Notes: generated by a model from the letters alone, not told the origin. Shown: positions 51,829 through 60,485, numbered from the stretch's first letter. The stretch is DNA of 64,000 nucleotides from Gemmatimonadaceae bacterium (GCA_011525845.1 WYBP01000008.1:389235-453234), one strand, 5' to 3'. A program made the numbers and translations.

Positions 51829-51857
51829 AGTGTACTGCTTTCCCCCACGAGCGACAA
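51829..51857 (-). promoter_or_regulatory. Promoter of the ankyrin gene (TTGTCG-17-TACACT)
   Basis: On the minus strand TTGTCG (51852-51857) and TACACT (51829-51834) are spaced by 17 bases; the expected start is near 51822, about 38 bases before the GTG. Confidence 0.55.
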
Positions 51858-51892
51858 CGGCTCCCGACCCGCCGGAAATCATGCCGCGCCAC

Positions 51893-51921
51893 TCGACAGT
51901 CGCGTGATTTCTGGGCATCTT
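51893..51921 (+). promoter_or_regulatory. Possible promoter of the ether-lipid cluster (TCGACA-17-CATCTT)
   Basis: TCGACA at 51893-51898 and CATCTT at 51916-51921 with a 17-base spacer. Transcription would begin about six bases before the ATG at 51934, so the mRNA would be almost leaderless. Divergent from the ankyrin promoter 36 bases away. Confidence 0.45.
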
Positions 51922-51933
51922 CGACCAAGGCCC

Positions 51934-52665
51934 ATGAACGCCACGAATCCCGCCCCCGCCCACGCATCGCCCCCTGCCTGGCAACGCCCCGCGCAGGCGG
52001 TGGGGTACGTGCTGTTCCTCGCCCTCGTCATCCTGATGGGGCGGGACGTGGTGGCCGGGATCGGCACCTTCGGGCATGGGTGGCAGCTGCTGGCCCTGCT
52101 GGTCGCCGGCTACCTGGCTGCGGACCTGCTCTCGGGTGTGGTACATTTCCTCGCGGACAACTTCGGGTCGGAGACCACGCCGTTCTTCGGTCCCGGCTTC
52201 ATCCGCCCGTTCCGCGAGCATCACACGAATCCCCTGGGCATCGTCTCGCACGGGTTCTGGGAGGCGAACGGCAACAACGTCCTCGTCTCCGTCCCGGTGC
52301 TGGCGCCGGCGGCGTTCCTGCTCCCGACGCGCGAGAGCGCGTGGGCGCACCTGCTCGGCAGTTTCGTGCTGTTCATGATGCTCGCGGTCTTCCTGACGAA
52401 CCAGTTCCACAAGTGGGCCCACATGGAGTCGCCGCCGCGGGTCGTGCGGATGCTCCAGGCCTCCGGCCTGATCCTCTCCAAGTCGCACCACGACGTGCAC
52501 CACACCTCGCCGCACAATGCGCACTACTGCATCACCCTCGGGATCTGGGATCCCATCCTCGAGCGCACCCGCTTCTTCGACCGGCTGGAGCGCGCCATGC
52601 GGCGCTGGCTGCCGGGCATGGATCCCGTCTCGCGCGTCGAGCGCGAGCAGTCGGCGCACGGATGA
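51934..52665 (+). CDS. TMEM189/CarF (PEDS1)-family plasmanylethanolamine desaturase
   Basis: Membrane di-iron enzyme of 243 residues. In animals and Myxococcus (CarF), this family introduces the vinyl-ether double bond of plasmalogens using O2. About four hydrophobic helices and the full histidine set are visible: His71 in GVVHFLAD, His96-97 in REHHTNP, His106 in SHGFWEANGNN, His159 and His163 in NQFHKWAHM, His185/186/189/190 in SHHDVHH, and His194/197 in PHNAHYCITLG. ATG 51934 was preferred over GTG 51904, which would lie upstream of the probable transcription start. The next gene, an AGPS homologue, overlaps its stop, which supports an ether-lipid role. Confidence 0.9.
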   Translation: MNATNPAPAHASPPAWQRPAQAVGYVLFLALVILMGRDVVAGIGTFGHGWQLLALLVAGYLAADLLSGVVHFLADNFGSETTPFFGPGFIRPFREHHTNPLGIVSHGFWEANGNNVLVSVPVLAPAAFLLPTRESAWAHLLGSFVLFMMLAVFLTNQFHKWAHMESPPRVVRMLQASGLILSKSHHDVHHTSPHNAHYCITLGIWDPILERTRFFDRLERAMRRWLPGMDPVSRVEREQSAHG

Positions 52666-54428
52666 TCGCTGATCCCGCCACGCGGATCGTCCCCGGCCCG
52701 CCGCCGACGGACGGAGATGACCAACTCGCACCGGATGTCTGGGGGTTCAAGGACACGCGCTTCGTCCTGCTCCCGAACGGCAACGCGATGCTCACGGGGG
52801 GACGGTACGCGCTGAGCGGCACCGAGCTCCCGGCGTTGGTGCCCTGGGTGCGCCAGGTGCTCGCCAACCCCTTCGTCGAGCGGCCCGCCTCCGCCGGGAA
52901 GTTCCCCGCGCCGGTCCCTGCCGCGCGCGCCCCCGAGGCGTTCCTCGCCGCGGCCGCCCAGCGGCTGGGCAAGGCGCAGGTCAGCACCGACCCCCTGGTG
53001 CGGATGCGCCGCGGGCACGGGCACACGCTCGACGAGATGTACGAGATCAAGCACCACGGGCTGCACCGCGTGCCGGACGCGGTCGTCTTCCCCGGCACGA
53101 CCGACGACGTGGTGGCGCTCGTGCAGCTCGCCGACGCGCACCAGGTGGTGCTCGTGCCGTATGGCGGCGGCACGAACGTCTCGGAGGCGCTCCGCTGCCC
53201 GGAGGACGAGCCGCGCCCGATCGTCGCGGTCGACATGGGCCGGATGAACCGGATCCGCTGGATCGACAAGGAGAACCGGCTCGCCTGCATCGAGGGTGGC
53301 GCCGTGGGGCGGCACATCACCTCGCAGCTCGCCGAGCACGGCCTGACGCTCGGGCACGAGCCGGACAGCTACGAGTTCTCGACCCTCGGCGGCTGGGTGG
53401 CGACGAACGCGAGCGGGATGAAGAAGAACCGGTACGGCAACATCGAGGACCTCGTGGTGGACCTCGAGGCCGTGACCGCCGGGGGCGTGATCCGCCGCGC
53501 GGCGACGACGCCGCGCGAATCGGTCGGCCCCGACCCGCGGCGCTGGCTCTTCGGCTCCGAGGGCACGCTCGGGATCGTGACCAGCGCGATCGTGAAGGTC
53601 TTCCCTCTCCCGGAGCGGGTGGAGCATGACGCGCTCCTCTTCCCGTCGTTCGAGGCCGGGGTCGCCTTCCTGCACGACCTCTCGCGCTCGGGCGTGGCGC
53701 CCGCGAGCGTGCGGCTCGTGGACAACCTGCAGTTCCAGCTCAGCCAGACGCTGCGCGGGCCCGCGACGGGCCTCAACGCCTACAAGCGGCGCGCGGAACG
53801 CTGGTTCGTGACGAAGGTGCGGGGCCTGGAGCCGACGAAGATGGTCGCCTGCACGCTCCTCTACGAGGGCACCACGGACGAGGTCGCGCGCGAGATGGCC
53901 ACGGTGCAGCGCCTCTCGAAGGCGCGCGGCGCAATGCGTGCCGGCTCGGAGAACGGGAAGAAGGGCTACCAGCTCACCTTCGGCATCGCCTACATCCGGG
54001 ACTTCGTGCTCCAGTACGGCGTGCTGGCGGAATCGCTCGAGACCTCGGTGGAGTGGAGCCGGGCGCTCGAGCTCTGTGCGCGCGTCAAGGCGCGCGTCGC
54101 GCGCGAGGCCACCGAGCGCGGGGTGAAGGGCCCGCCCTTCATCACCTGCCGGATCTCGCAGATCTACCCGACCGGCGTCTGCATCTACTTCTACCTCGGG
54201 CTGAACGACGACGACCTCACGGACCCGGTGGGGACGTACGGGGCGATCGAGAACGCGGCGCGCGACGAGATCCTCCAGTGCGGCGGCGCGCTCTCGCACC
54301 ACCACGGGGTGGGGAAGCGGCGGCGCGGCTTCCTCCCCGCGGTGCACACGCCGGTCGCGCTCGACTGGCTGCGGGCCCTCAAGCAGAGCGTCGACCCCAA
54401 GAACATCTTCGGGATCGGCAACCTGTGA
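52662..54428 (+). CDS. Alkylglycerone-phosphate synthase (ether-bond-forming)
   Basis: FAD enzyme of 588 residues that exchanges the acyl chain of acyl-DHAP for a fatty alcohol, forming the ether bond. The N-terminal AGPS hallmark LTGGRYALSGTELPALVPWV is present, unlike in ordinary D-lactate or glycolate oxidases. FAD-binding PCMH domain: VPYGGGTNVSEAL (166-173 core), GHEPDSYEFSTLGGW (231-245) and SGMKKNRYGNIEDLV. C-terminal cap: GIAYIRDFVLQYG, the catalytic HHHGVGKRR (His546-548) and the final VDPKNIFGIGNL. Overlaps the desaturase and reductase genes by four bases on each side. It is the strongest evidence for ether-lipid synthesis here. Confidence 0.93.
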   Translation: MIADPATRIVPGPPPTDGDDQLAPDVWGFKDTRFVLLPNGNAMLTGGRYALSGTELPALVPWVRQVLANPFVERPASAGKFPAPVPAARAPEAFLAAAAQRLGKAQVSTDPLVRMRRGHGHTLDEMYEIKHHGLHRVPDAVVFPGTTDDVVALVQLADAHQVVLVPYGGGTNVSEALRCPEDEPRPIVAVDMGRMNRIRWIDKENRLACIEGGAVGRHITSQLAEHGLTLGHEPDSYEFSTLGGWVATNASGMKKNRYGNIEDLVVDLEAVTAGGVIRRAATTPRESVGPDPRRWLFGSEGTLGIVTSAIVKVFPLPERVEHDALLFPSFEAGVAFLHDLSRSGVAPASVRLVDNLQFQLSQTLRGPATGLNAYKRRAERWFVTKVRGLEPTKMVACTLLYEGTTDEVAREMATVQRLSKARGAMRAGSENGKKGYQLTFGIAYIRDFVLQYGVLAESLETSVEWSRALELCARVKARVAREATERGVKGPPFITCRISQIYPTGVCIYFYLGLNDDDLTDPVGTYGAIENAARDEILQCGGALSHHHGVGKRRRGFLPAVHTPVALDWLRALKQSVDPKNIFGIGNL

Positions 54429-56719
54429 GCACGAGCATGTCGCGCACCTATCTCGTCACCGGCGTCACCGGCTTCCTCGGCAAGGTGATGCTCGAGTCCC
54501 TCATGCGGCAGCGCGAGCGGCTCGGCATCGACCGCGTGCTGGTGGTGATCCGCGCCCGCGGCACCAAGAGCGGCGCCGAGCGCCTGCGCACGGAGATCGC
54601 CGCCTCGCGCTGCCTCTCCGGCCTCACCAACGGCTGGCAGGAGCGGGTCACCGTGCTCGACGGCGACCTCTCGCTCCCGGGACTCGGGCTCGGCCCCGAC
54701 CAGCTCGCGCTCCTCGACGGCGTCACCCACGTGATCCACTCGGCGGCGTCCGTCAACTTCAGCCTCCCCGTGAAGCAGGCCGCCAGGCAGAACATCGTCG
54801 CGAGCCTCAACCTGCTGGAGCTCGTCCGCAACGCGCCGCGCCTCGAGCGCTTCGTCTACGTCTCCACCGCGTACGTGAACCGGCACCAGGGGGATGACAC
54901 GCCGATCGAGGAGCGGCTCGTCCCGCTCCCGAGCGACGCGACGACGATGCTCGAGGAGATCGACGCCGAGACGACCTCGGACGCGGAGTGGCTCAAGCGC
55001 ACCGGGTACCCGAACACCTACACGCTCACCAAGGCGATCGCCGAACGGCTGCTCTATGAGCGCCGCGGACGCATCCCGCTCAGCATCGTGCGGCCGAGCG
55101 TGATCACGGCGAGCCGCGTGACCCCGTTCCCGGGGTGGATCGACAGCACCTCGGGCTTCGGCGCCTTCGCGACGCTGATCGGGCTGGGGCACCTCCGCGT
55201 GATCGTGGGGCGGCCGGACGCGCGGCTCGACCTGATCCCCGTGGACGACGTGAGCGACCGCGTGATCGAGGAGGCCCACAGCGCGACCGCGGAGACCACG
55301 ATCAAGCACGCCACCGCGGGGAAGGCCTGCTCGCCGACGGTGAACGAGTGCTGGGACGAGATCCACACCTACTTCCGGCTGCACCCGATCGACCGGCGCC
55401 CCGCGCGCCGCTACCTCGGGCCGGCCGGGCCGCGCTTCGCGCTCGCCGACGCCATCCATCACCGCCTCCCGATCGCGTTCGCGGAGATGGGGTCGCCCCT
55501 CCGGCGCCGCCAGGCGAAGAAGCTGGCGTCGCGGCTCGAGTACCTGAACGACGTCTTCCCGTACTTCACCACACGGAGCTTCGACTTCCGGAGCTCGCAC
55601 CCGCTGCCCGCCGACCACCAGCCGCGCGCCTTCGTGCGCACGGTCTGCCGCGGGCTCGCGCAGCACGTGCTCGACCAGGACGAGCGGCAGTGGACGCTCG
55701 CGGGGCGCCAGCACGCGGGGCATGGCGGCGACCTGCGCTGGGTGATGGCGCACAAGGATGCCAACGCCTGGGTGCGCACCGGGATCTGGGCCTCGACCAA
55801 GGTGCTGCGGCGGATCGCGCAGGCGGTCACGGTCGACATCCCCTCGTTCGAGCGCGCGCGCGCCGCGGTCAAGCCGGGGATGGCGATCGTGCTCCTGCCG
55901 TCGCACCGGAGCTACCTCGACTTCATCCTCTGCTCCTACCTCGCGTTCACGCGGCCGGACCTGGGGATCCGCGTGCCCTACATCGCCGCCGCGACCGAGT
56001 TCGGGCGGGTGCCGCTCCTCGGGCGGATCCTGCAGTGGATGCACGCCTTCTACGTGAAGCGGGGCGCGGGGCGCGAGAACCGCGACCTGATCAAGCGCGT
56101 GAACGACCTCCTCACGCGCGGCGAGGTGCTCGAGTTCTTCGTCGAGGGGGAGCGGAGCCGCTCGCGCGAGTTCCTCCCGCCCAAGCGCGGCCTGCTGCGC
56201 GCGGTGCAGGAGAGCGGGCGCCCCGCCGTCCTCTTCCCGATCGCGATCAGCTACGACCGGATCCCCGAAGAGGAGGCCTTCGCGCGCGAGCTGGCCGGTG
56301 CGCCGAAGCCGCGGATGCGGCTCGTCGTGCTCTTCCGGTGGCTCTGGGAGGTGATCCGCGGCCGCGTGCGGCTCGGCCGCATGCACCTGGCCTGCGGCGC
56401 GCCGATCGTCCTCGACGCCGAGTCCGACAACCGCGCGGTGGCCGACCAGGTGATCGAGCACCTGCGCTCGGCGATGGCGGTCTCGAGCTTCCACCTCGAG
56501 GCGGCGCAGGAGCAGCTCGCGCGCGAAGGGTGGCAGGTGAAGGCGGCCCGCGAGCGGATCGTGGCGCGGGGGGGACATGTGCTCGAGAGCGAGCTCGACG
56601 GCTCGGTGCGCCTCGACCCGATGATCGCGAAGACGATGCGTACGCAGATCGGCCATTGGCTCGACGGCGCGAAGGCCGAGGAGCCCGCCGCGCCGGTCGC
56701 GCAGAGCAGGGCAGGGTGA
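54425..56719 (+). CDS. Fused fatty acyl-CoA reductase / DHAP (glycerophosphate) acyltransferase
   Basis: 764 residues in two enzymes. Residues 1-~370 are a FAR-type reductase with NAD(P)-binding GVTGFLG (13-19), HSAASVNF, and the YTLTK catalytic pair (Tyr199, Lys203); it would turn fatty acyl-CoA into fatty alcohol. Residues ~440-740 are a GNPAT/PlsB-like acyltransferase with LLPSHRSYLDF (HX4D, His494 to Asp499), HAFYVKRGAGR, FFVEGERSRSREF (about 573-580) and VLFPIAISYDRIPEE; the wording is closer to peroxisomal GNPAT than to PlsC. Together they supply both substrates of the AGPS. GTG 54425 overlaps AGPS; ATG 54437 is possible. No frameshift separates the two halves. Confidence 0.88.
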   Translation: MSTSMSRTYLVTGVTGFLGKVMLESLMRQRERLGIDRVLVVIRARGTKSGAERLRTEIAASRCLSGLTNGWQERVTVLDGDLSLPGLGLGPDQLALLDGVTHVIHSAASVNFSLPVKQAARQNIVASLNLLELVRNAPRLERFVYVSTAYVNRHQGDDTPIEERLVPLPSDATTMLEEIDAETTSDAEWLKRTGYPNTYTLTKAIAERLLYERRGRIPLSIVRPSVITASRVTPFPGWIDSTSGFGAFATLIGLGHLRVIVGRPDARLDLIPVDDVSDRVIEEAHSATAETTIKHATAGKACSPTVNECWDEIHTYFRLHPIDRRPARRYLGPAGPRFALADAIHHRLPIAFAEMGSPLRRRQAKKLASRLEYLNDVFPYFTTRSFDFRSSHPLPADHQPRAFVRTVCRGLAQHVLDQDERQWTLAGRQHAGHGGDLRWVMAHKDANAWVRTGIWASTKVLRRIAQAVTVDIPSFERARAAVKPGMAIVLLPSHRSYLDFILCSYLAFTRPDLGIRVPYIAAATEFGRVPLLGRILQWMHAFYVKRGAGRENRDLIKRVNDLLTRGEVLEFFVEGERSRSREFLPPKRGLLRAVQESGRPAVLFPIAISYDRIPEEEAFARELAGAPKPRMRLVVLFRWLWEVIRGRVRLGRMHLACGAPIVLDAESDNRAVADQVIEHLRSAMAVSSFHLEAAQEQLAREGWQVKAARERIVARGGHVLESELDGSVRLDPMIAKTMRTQIGHWLDGAKAEEPAAPVAQSRAG

Positions 56720-56737
56720 CCTGCCCGTGAGGCGCCC

Positions 56738-57787
56738 GTGAGCGCCGGTCCGTTCCTGGTCACCGGCGCCACAGGCTTCCTCGGACGGCACCTGCTCGCG
56801 GCGCTGGCGCGCGAGCTGCCGGACACGCTGCTCGTGGTGCTCACTCGCGACCGTTCCTCGTGGGAGCGCGTCACGTGGAAGCCCGAGGGGATGCGCATCG
56901 CCGTGCTGGAGGGATCCATCGAGGATTCCGCCGCGTGGTCGGGCGCGCCGGAGCTCGACGGGCTCCGGGGGATCTTCCACCTCGCCGCGAGCCTCGTGCA
57001 CCGGCGGTCCACCGAGCTCGACCGCGAGCGGGGGGACATCGACGGCGCGGTCGCGATGGTCGCGCTGGCGGCGCGCCACGGCGCGCGGATGGTGTACGTC
57101 TCCACCTCGGGGACGGTCGGCTGCTCGACCGACCCCTCGGCGCGCCCCGACGAATCCGCCCCCTTCTGCGAGGCGGCGGTCGCGCGGTGGCCCTACTACC
57201 GGGGGAAGATCGAGGCGGAGCGCGCGACGCGCGCCGCCGCCGATGCGCAGGGAGTCTCGCTCGTCACGCTGCGCCCGCCCGTGCTCCTCGGACCGGACGA
57301 CCACAAGGCGCACTCCACGCGGCACATCCGGCGCTTCCTCGACGGCAAGCTCCCCTTCGTGGTGCGCGGCGGGATGCACTTCGTCGACGTGCGCGACGTC
57401 GCGAGCGCGCTGGTGCGCGCGATGCGGCATCCGGCGCCGCAGCCGGTGTACAACCTGCCGGGCCACGCCTCCACCATCGGCGAGTTCTTCGCGCAGGTCG
57501 GCGCGGTGGCCGGGCGGCGGCCACCGCGCGTGCAGCTCCCCTCAGGGGTGGCGTGGTGGCTGGCGACGCTGCTGCGCCCGCTTCATCTCCTGCCGGAACC
57601 GACCTCGGTGGAGATGGCGTCCCACTACTGGGGGCTCTCCTCCTCGCATGCCGCCACCGACCTCGGGCACCGGCCGCGCCCCGCGCGCGAGACGCTCGAG
57701 GACACGGTGCGCTCGCTCGGCGTCAGCGCGGCGGGGGCAGTGCGCGATCCCGCACGCGATCCGCGAGGCGGCCCGCCAGCGACCTGA
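56738..57787 (+). CDS. Extended SDR, NAD-dependent epimerase/dehydrogenase
   Basis: 349-residue Rossmann protein. FLVTGATGFLGRHLLAAL is the cofactor motif, STSGTVGCS the serine region, and YYRGKIEAE (WPYYRGKIEAER) gives Tyr-X3-Lys. HFVDVRDVASALVRAM is the typical extended-SDR segment also seen in 3-beta-HSD and anthocyanidin-reductase-like enzymes. Located 18 bases after the FAR-acyltransferase, it could supply the missing 1-alkyl-DHAP reductase or another lipid-tailoring step, but nothing in the sequence fixes the substrate. Its end overlaps the convergent kinase gene by 65 bases. Confidence 0.75.
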   Translation: MSAGPFLVTGATGFLGRHLLAALARELPDTLLVVLTRDRSSWERVTWKPEGMRIAVLEGSIEDSAAWSGAPELDGLRGIFHLAASLVHRRSTELDRERGDIDGAVAMVALAARHGARMVYVSTSGTVGCSTDPSARPDESAPFCEAAVARWPYYRGKIEAERATRAAADAQGVSLVTLRPPVLLGPDDHKAHSTRHIRRFLDGKLPFVVRGGMHFVDVRDVASALVRAMRHPAPQPVYNLPGHASTIGEFFAQVGAVAGRRPPRVQLPSGVAWWLATLLRPLHLLPEPTSVEMASHYWGLSSSHAATDLGHRPRPARETLEDTVRSLGVSAAGAVRDPARDPRGGPPAT

Positions 57788-59456
57788 CGCGGTCCTCCAC
57801 GCGCCCCAGCAGGCGCCGCAGGGCGATGCCGCCGAGCTTCACGCTCGCGGCGCCGGCGATGACGAAGCCACCCATCACGGCGACGGCCTCGTCGTTGATC
57901 CCCATGCCCTCGATCAGGAAGACGGTCGTCAGCATCCAGGCGAAGCCACCGAACGCCAGCGTGCCGAGGAGCGCGCCGAGCGTGCGCCGCCGCACGCTCC
58001 GCTCGAGGCGGATGGTGGTGCGGCCCTCGTGCGGGACGATCGACGCCTCGATCCGGCTTCCGGGCCACCCGCTGCGCCAGGCGAGCTCGCGCGTCTTGGC
58101 CAGCGTCCGCCCCATGCGCCCCGACTCCTCCCGGAGCACGCTGAGCAGCAGCTCCACGTCCCGCGCCGGGACCTCGCCGTCGACGGTGACCTCGTGCACG
58201 ACGTCCGTGGGCAGGCGGATCCAGCGCACGCGTCGCGTCTCGGTGGTGCCGACGGGCGATGGCGCGGCGGCGGTCGCATCGGGTGCGGCGGGCGCCGCCG
58301 GGACGGACCGCCGCGGTGGGCGGGCCGTGGGCACGAGTCCCCGCTCCTGCAGCGCGTGCTCCACGTAGCGCTCGTCGATCCCCGCCTCGAGCGCGGCGTC
58401 GCGCACGACGCGCACGGCGACCCCGTCGACCCGCGCGCGGTCCTTCGCCTCGTCCCGCTCCTGCACCACGATCTCCGGCCGCGGCACGATGCCCGTGGCG
58501 GCCTGCAACTCGGCCGCGCGCTTCCAGACCGCGTGCGCCTCGGTGGTGGAGACGGTGGTGGGTGGCGCGGCGCGGTCGAGCGCGCCATGTGCCCCCTCGA
58601 GTGCGGCGGCGAGTTCGGCGGCACTGGCGTAGCGGTGCGCGGGGTCCTTCTGGAGACAGCGGTCGATGATCGCGGCGAGCGCCGCCGGCACCCCGGGCGC
58701 GACGGTCGCGACCGGGGGCGCCGGCTTCGTCACGTGGGCGACGAGCACCGCCGATGCCACCTCGGCGTCGAACGGGAACCGCCCCGTGAGGGCGAGGAAC
58801 CCGACCACGCCGAGTGAGTAGAGGTCGCTGCGGGCGTCGATCGCGGTGCCGGAGACCTGCTCCGGGCTCACGTAGTGGACCGTGCCCAGCAGCTGTCCCG
58901 TCACGGTCAGCGGCGAGGCCTCGGCGAGGCGTGCGATGCCGAAGTCGGTGACCAGCGCGCGATCCCCCTCCCGCTCGATCAGGATGTTCTCCGCCTTGAT
59001 GTCGCGGTGGATGGTGCCGCGGCGGTGCGCGTGGTCGAGGGCCGACGCGACATCGCGCAGGTAGCGGGCGACGGCGGCGGGTTCGAGCGGCCCGTGCACC
59101 CGGGTGCGCACGGCCAGCGAGTCGCCGCCGACGTATGCCATCACGAAGAAGACGTGGCCGTCCACCTCGTCCGCCCCGAAGATTGGGACGATGCTCGGAT
59201 GGTTCATCGCCCCCGCCGTCCGCGTCTCCCGCAGGAAGCGCTCGCGCACCGCGGCATCCCTGGCGAGTTCCGCGGGGAGCGTCTTGATCGCCACGAGCCG
59301 GTCGAGGCGCAGGTCGCGGGCGAGGTAGACGACCCCCATCCCGCCGCGCCCGAGCATGCGCTTCAGGGCGTAGCGGTCGGCGATGGCCTCGGCGAACGCG
59401 CGCGTGGCGTCGTCGAAGGTGCGGGGGTCCGGGGTCGGGATCTCGATGGCGGTCAT
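57723..59456 (-). CDS. Ser/Thr protein kinase with C-terminal membrane domain
   Basis: 577 residues. The kinase domain (about 25-290) is intact: GRGGMGVVYLA, VAIKTL, IHRDIKAENIL, VTDFGIARL, and HYVSPEQVSG. A helical middle region (AELQAATGIVPRPEIVVQ; AALEAGIDERYVEHALQERG) recurs in kinases of this lineage as far as I recall. Two transmembrane helices follow (TLGALLGTLAFGGFAWML and AVMGGFVIAGAASVKLGGIA). There is no PASTA or other sensor domain, so the ligand is unclear. ATG 59456 has GGAGA six bases upstream. It is divergent from the MscS gene and convergent with the SDR. Confidence 0.9.
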   Translation of the reverse strand: MTAIEIPTPDPRTFDDATRAFAEAIADRYALKRMLGRGGMGVVYLARDLRLDRLVAIKTLPAELARDAAVRERFLRETRTAGAMNHPSIVPIFGADEVDGHVFFVMAYVGGDSLAVRTRVHGPLEPAAVARYLRDVASALDHAHRRGTIHRDIKAENILIEREGDRALVTDFGIARLAEASPLTVTGQLLGTVHYVSPEQVSGTAIDARSDLYSLGVVGFLALTGRFPFDAEVASAVLVAHVTKPAPPVATVAPGVPAALAAIIDRCLQKDPAHRYASAAELAAALEGAHGALDRAAPPTTVSTTEAHAVWKRAAELQAATGIVPRPEIVVQERDEAKDRARVDGVAVRVVRDAALEAGIDERYVEHALQERGLVPTARPPRRSVPAAPAAPDATAAAPSPVGTTETRRVRWIRLPTDVVHEVTVDGEVPARDVELLLSVLREESGRMGRTLAKTRELAWRSGWPGSRIEASIVPHEGRTTIRLERSVRRRTLGALLGTLAFGGFAWMLTTVFLIEGMGINDEAVAVMGGFVIAGAASVKLGGIALRRLLGRVEDRVRSLAGRLADRVRDRALPPPR

Positions 59457-59557
59457 GCGGGTCTCCTGTGTCTCCCAACGTACCGCGCCGGGCCGGGAAG
59501 CGGCAGGCGAGTCTGCCGTGGTAGATTCGGAGGTCCCCCACCAGAGGTGCGCGCGCG

Positions 59558-60481
59558 ATGGATGACCTGGCCACGACGCTGCAGACGTGGTTCGCCGATC
59601 CCACGATCGGCAAGCTGTTGTCCCTCGCGATCGGCATCCTGGTGGTCGTCGCGCTGGTGCGGCTCGCGAACCGCTCGCTCGCGCGCATGGTGGAGGATTC
59701 CGAGGCGCGGTACCGCACACGGAAGGTCGTCACCTTCGGCGGGTACGTGGCGGTCGTCCTCGTCGTCCTCGTCGTTTACCGTGGCCACCTCGGCGGCCTG
59801 AGCGTCACGATCGGCGTGGCGGGCGCGGGCATCGCCTTCGCGCTGCAGGAGGTCATCGCGAGCTTTGCCGGCTGGTTCGCCATCGCCCTGTCGAACTTCT
59901 ACCGCACCGGGGACCGCGTGCAGCTCGGTGGGATCAAGGGCGACGTGATCGACATCGGGGTGCTCCGCACGACGATCATGGAGGTGGGGGAGTGGGTCAA
60001 GGGTGACCTGTACACCGGGCGCGTGGTGCGCGTCGCCAACAGCTTCGTGTTCAAGGAGCCCGTCTACAACTACTCCGGGGACTTCCCCTTCCTCTGGGAC
60101 GAGATCACGGTGCCCGTGAAGTACGGCACCGACTGGAAGGGCGCGAAGGTGATGCTGACGAAGGTCGCCGATGAGGTCGTCGGGGAGTACACCGCGGGCG
60201 CCGCGGCCTCGTGGCAGGAGATCACCCGCAGCTTCCTCGTGGAGGATGCGATGGTGACGCCGATGGTGAGCATGATCGCGAACGACAACTGGATCGAGTT
60301 CACCGTGCGGTACGTGACCGACTTCAAGTTCCGGCGCCGCACCAAGGACCGGCTCTTCACGCGCATCCTGGAGGAGATCGATGCCTCCAACGGCCGGATC
60401 GCGATCGCCTCGGCCACCTTCCACCTCGTCGAGGCCCCGGTGTTCGACGTCCGGATGCGGGAGGCCGCGAAGGGGCCGTAG
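59558..60481 (+). CDS. MscS-family mechanosensitive channel
   Basis: 307 residues with N-terminal helices (LLSLAIGILVVVALVRLA; TFGGYVAVVLVVLVVYRG), then the MscS pore and beta-domain VGVAGAGIAFALQEVIASFAGW-like segment (GIAFALQEVIASFAGWF) and FYRTGDRVQLGGIKGDVIDI. It is a short MscS-type protein probably opening under membrane tension. TAGATT at 59522-59527 lies 31 bases upstream but without a clear -35. It converges on the selenoprotein gene, separated by four bases. Confidence 0.9.
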   Translation: MDDLATTLQTWFADPTIGKLLSLAIGILVVVALVRLANRSLARMVEDSEARYRTRKVVTFGGYVAVVLVVLVVYRGHLGGLSVTIGVAGAGIAFALQEVIASFAGWFAIALSNFYRTGDRVQLGGIKGDVIDIGVLRTTIMEVGEWVKGDLYTGRVVRVANSFVFKEPVYNYSGDFPFLWDEITVPVKYGTDWKGAKVMLTKVADEVVGEYTAGAAASWQEITRSFLVEDAMVTPMVSMIANDNWIEFTVRYVTDFKFRRRTKDRLFTRILEEIDASNGRIAIASATFHLVEAPVFDVRMREAAKGP

Positions 60482-60485
60482 GGCG

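Noticed and set aside
54191..57466. Very long minus-strand open frame opposite the AGPS, reductase-acyltransferase and SDR genes
   Set aside because: Composition is Arg/His/Glu/Asp-rich without any domain; in GC-rich DNA, the antisense of real genes often stays open. The plus strand has full catalytic motifs.
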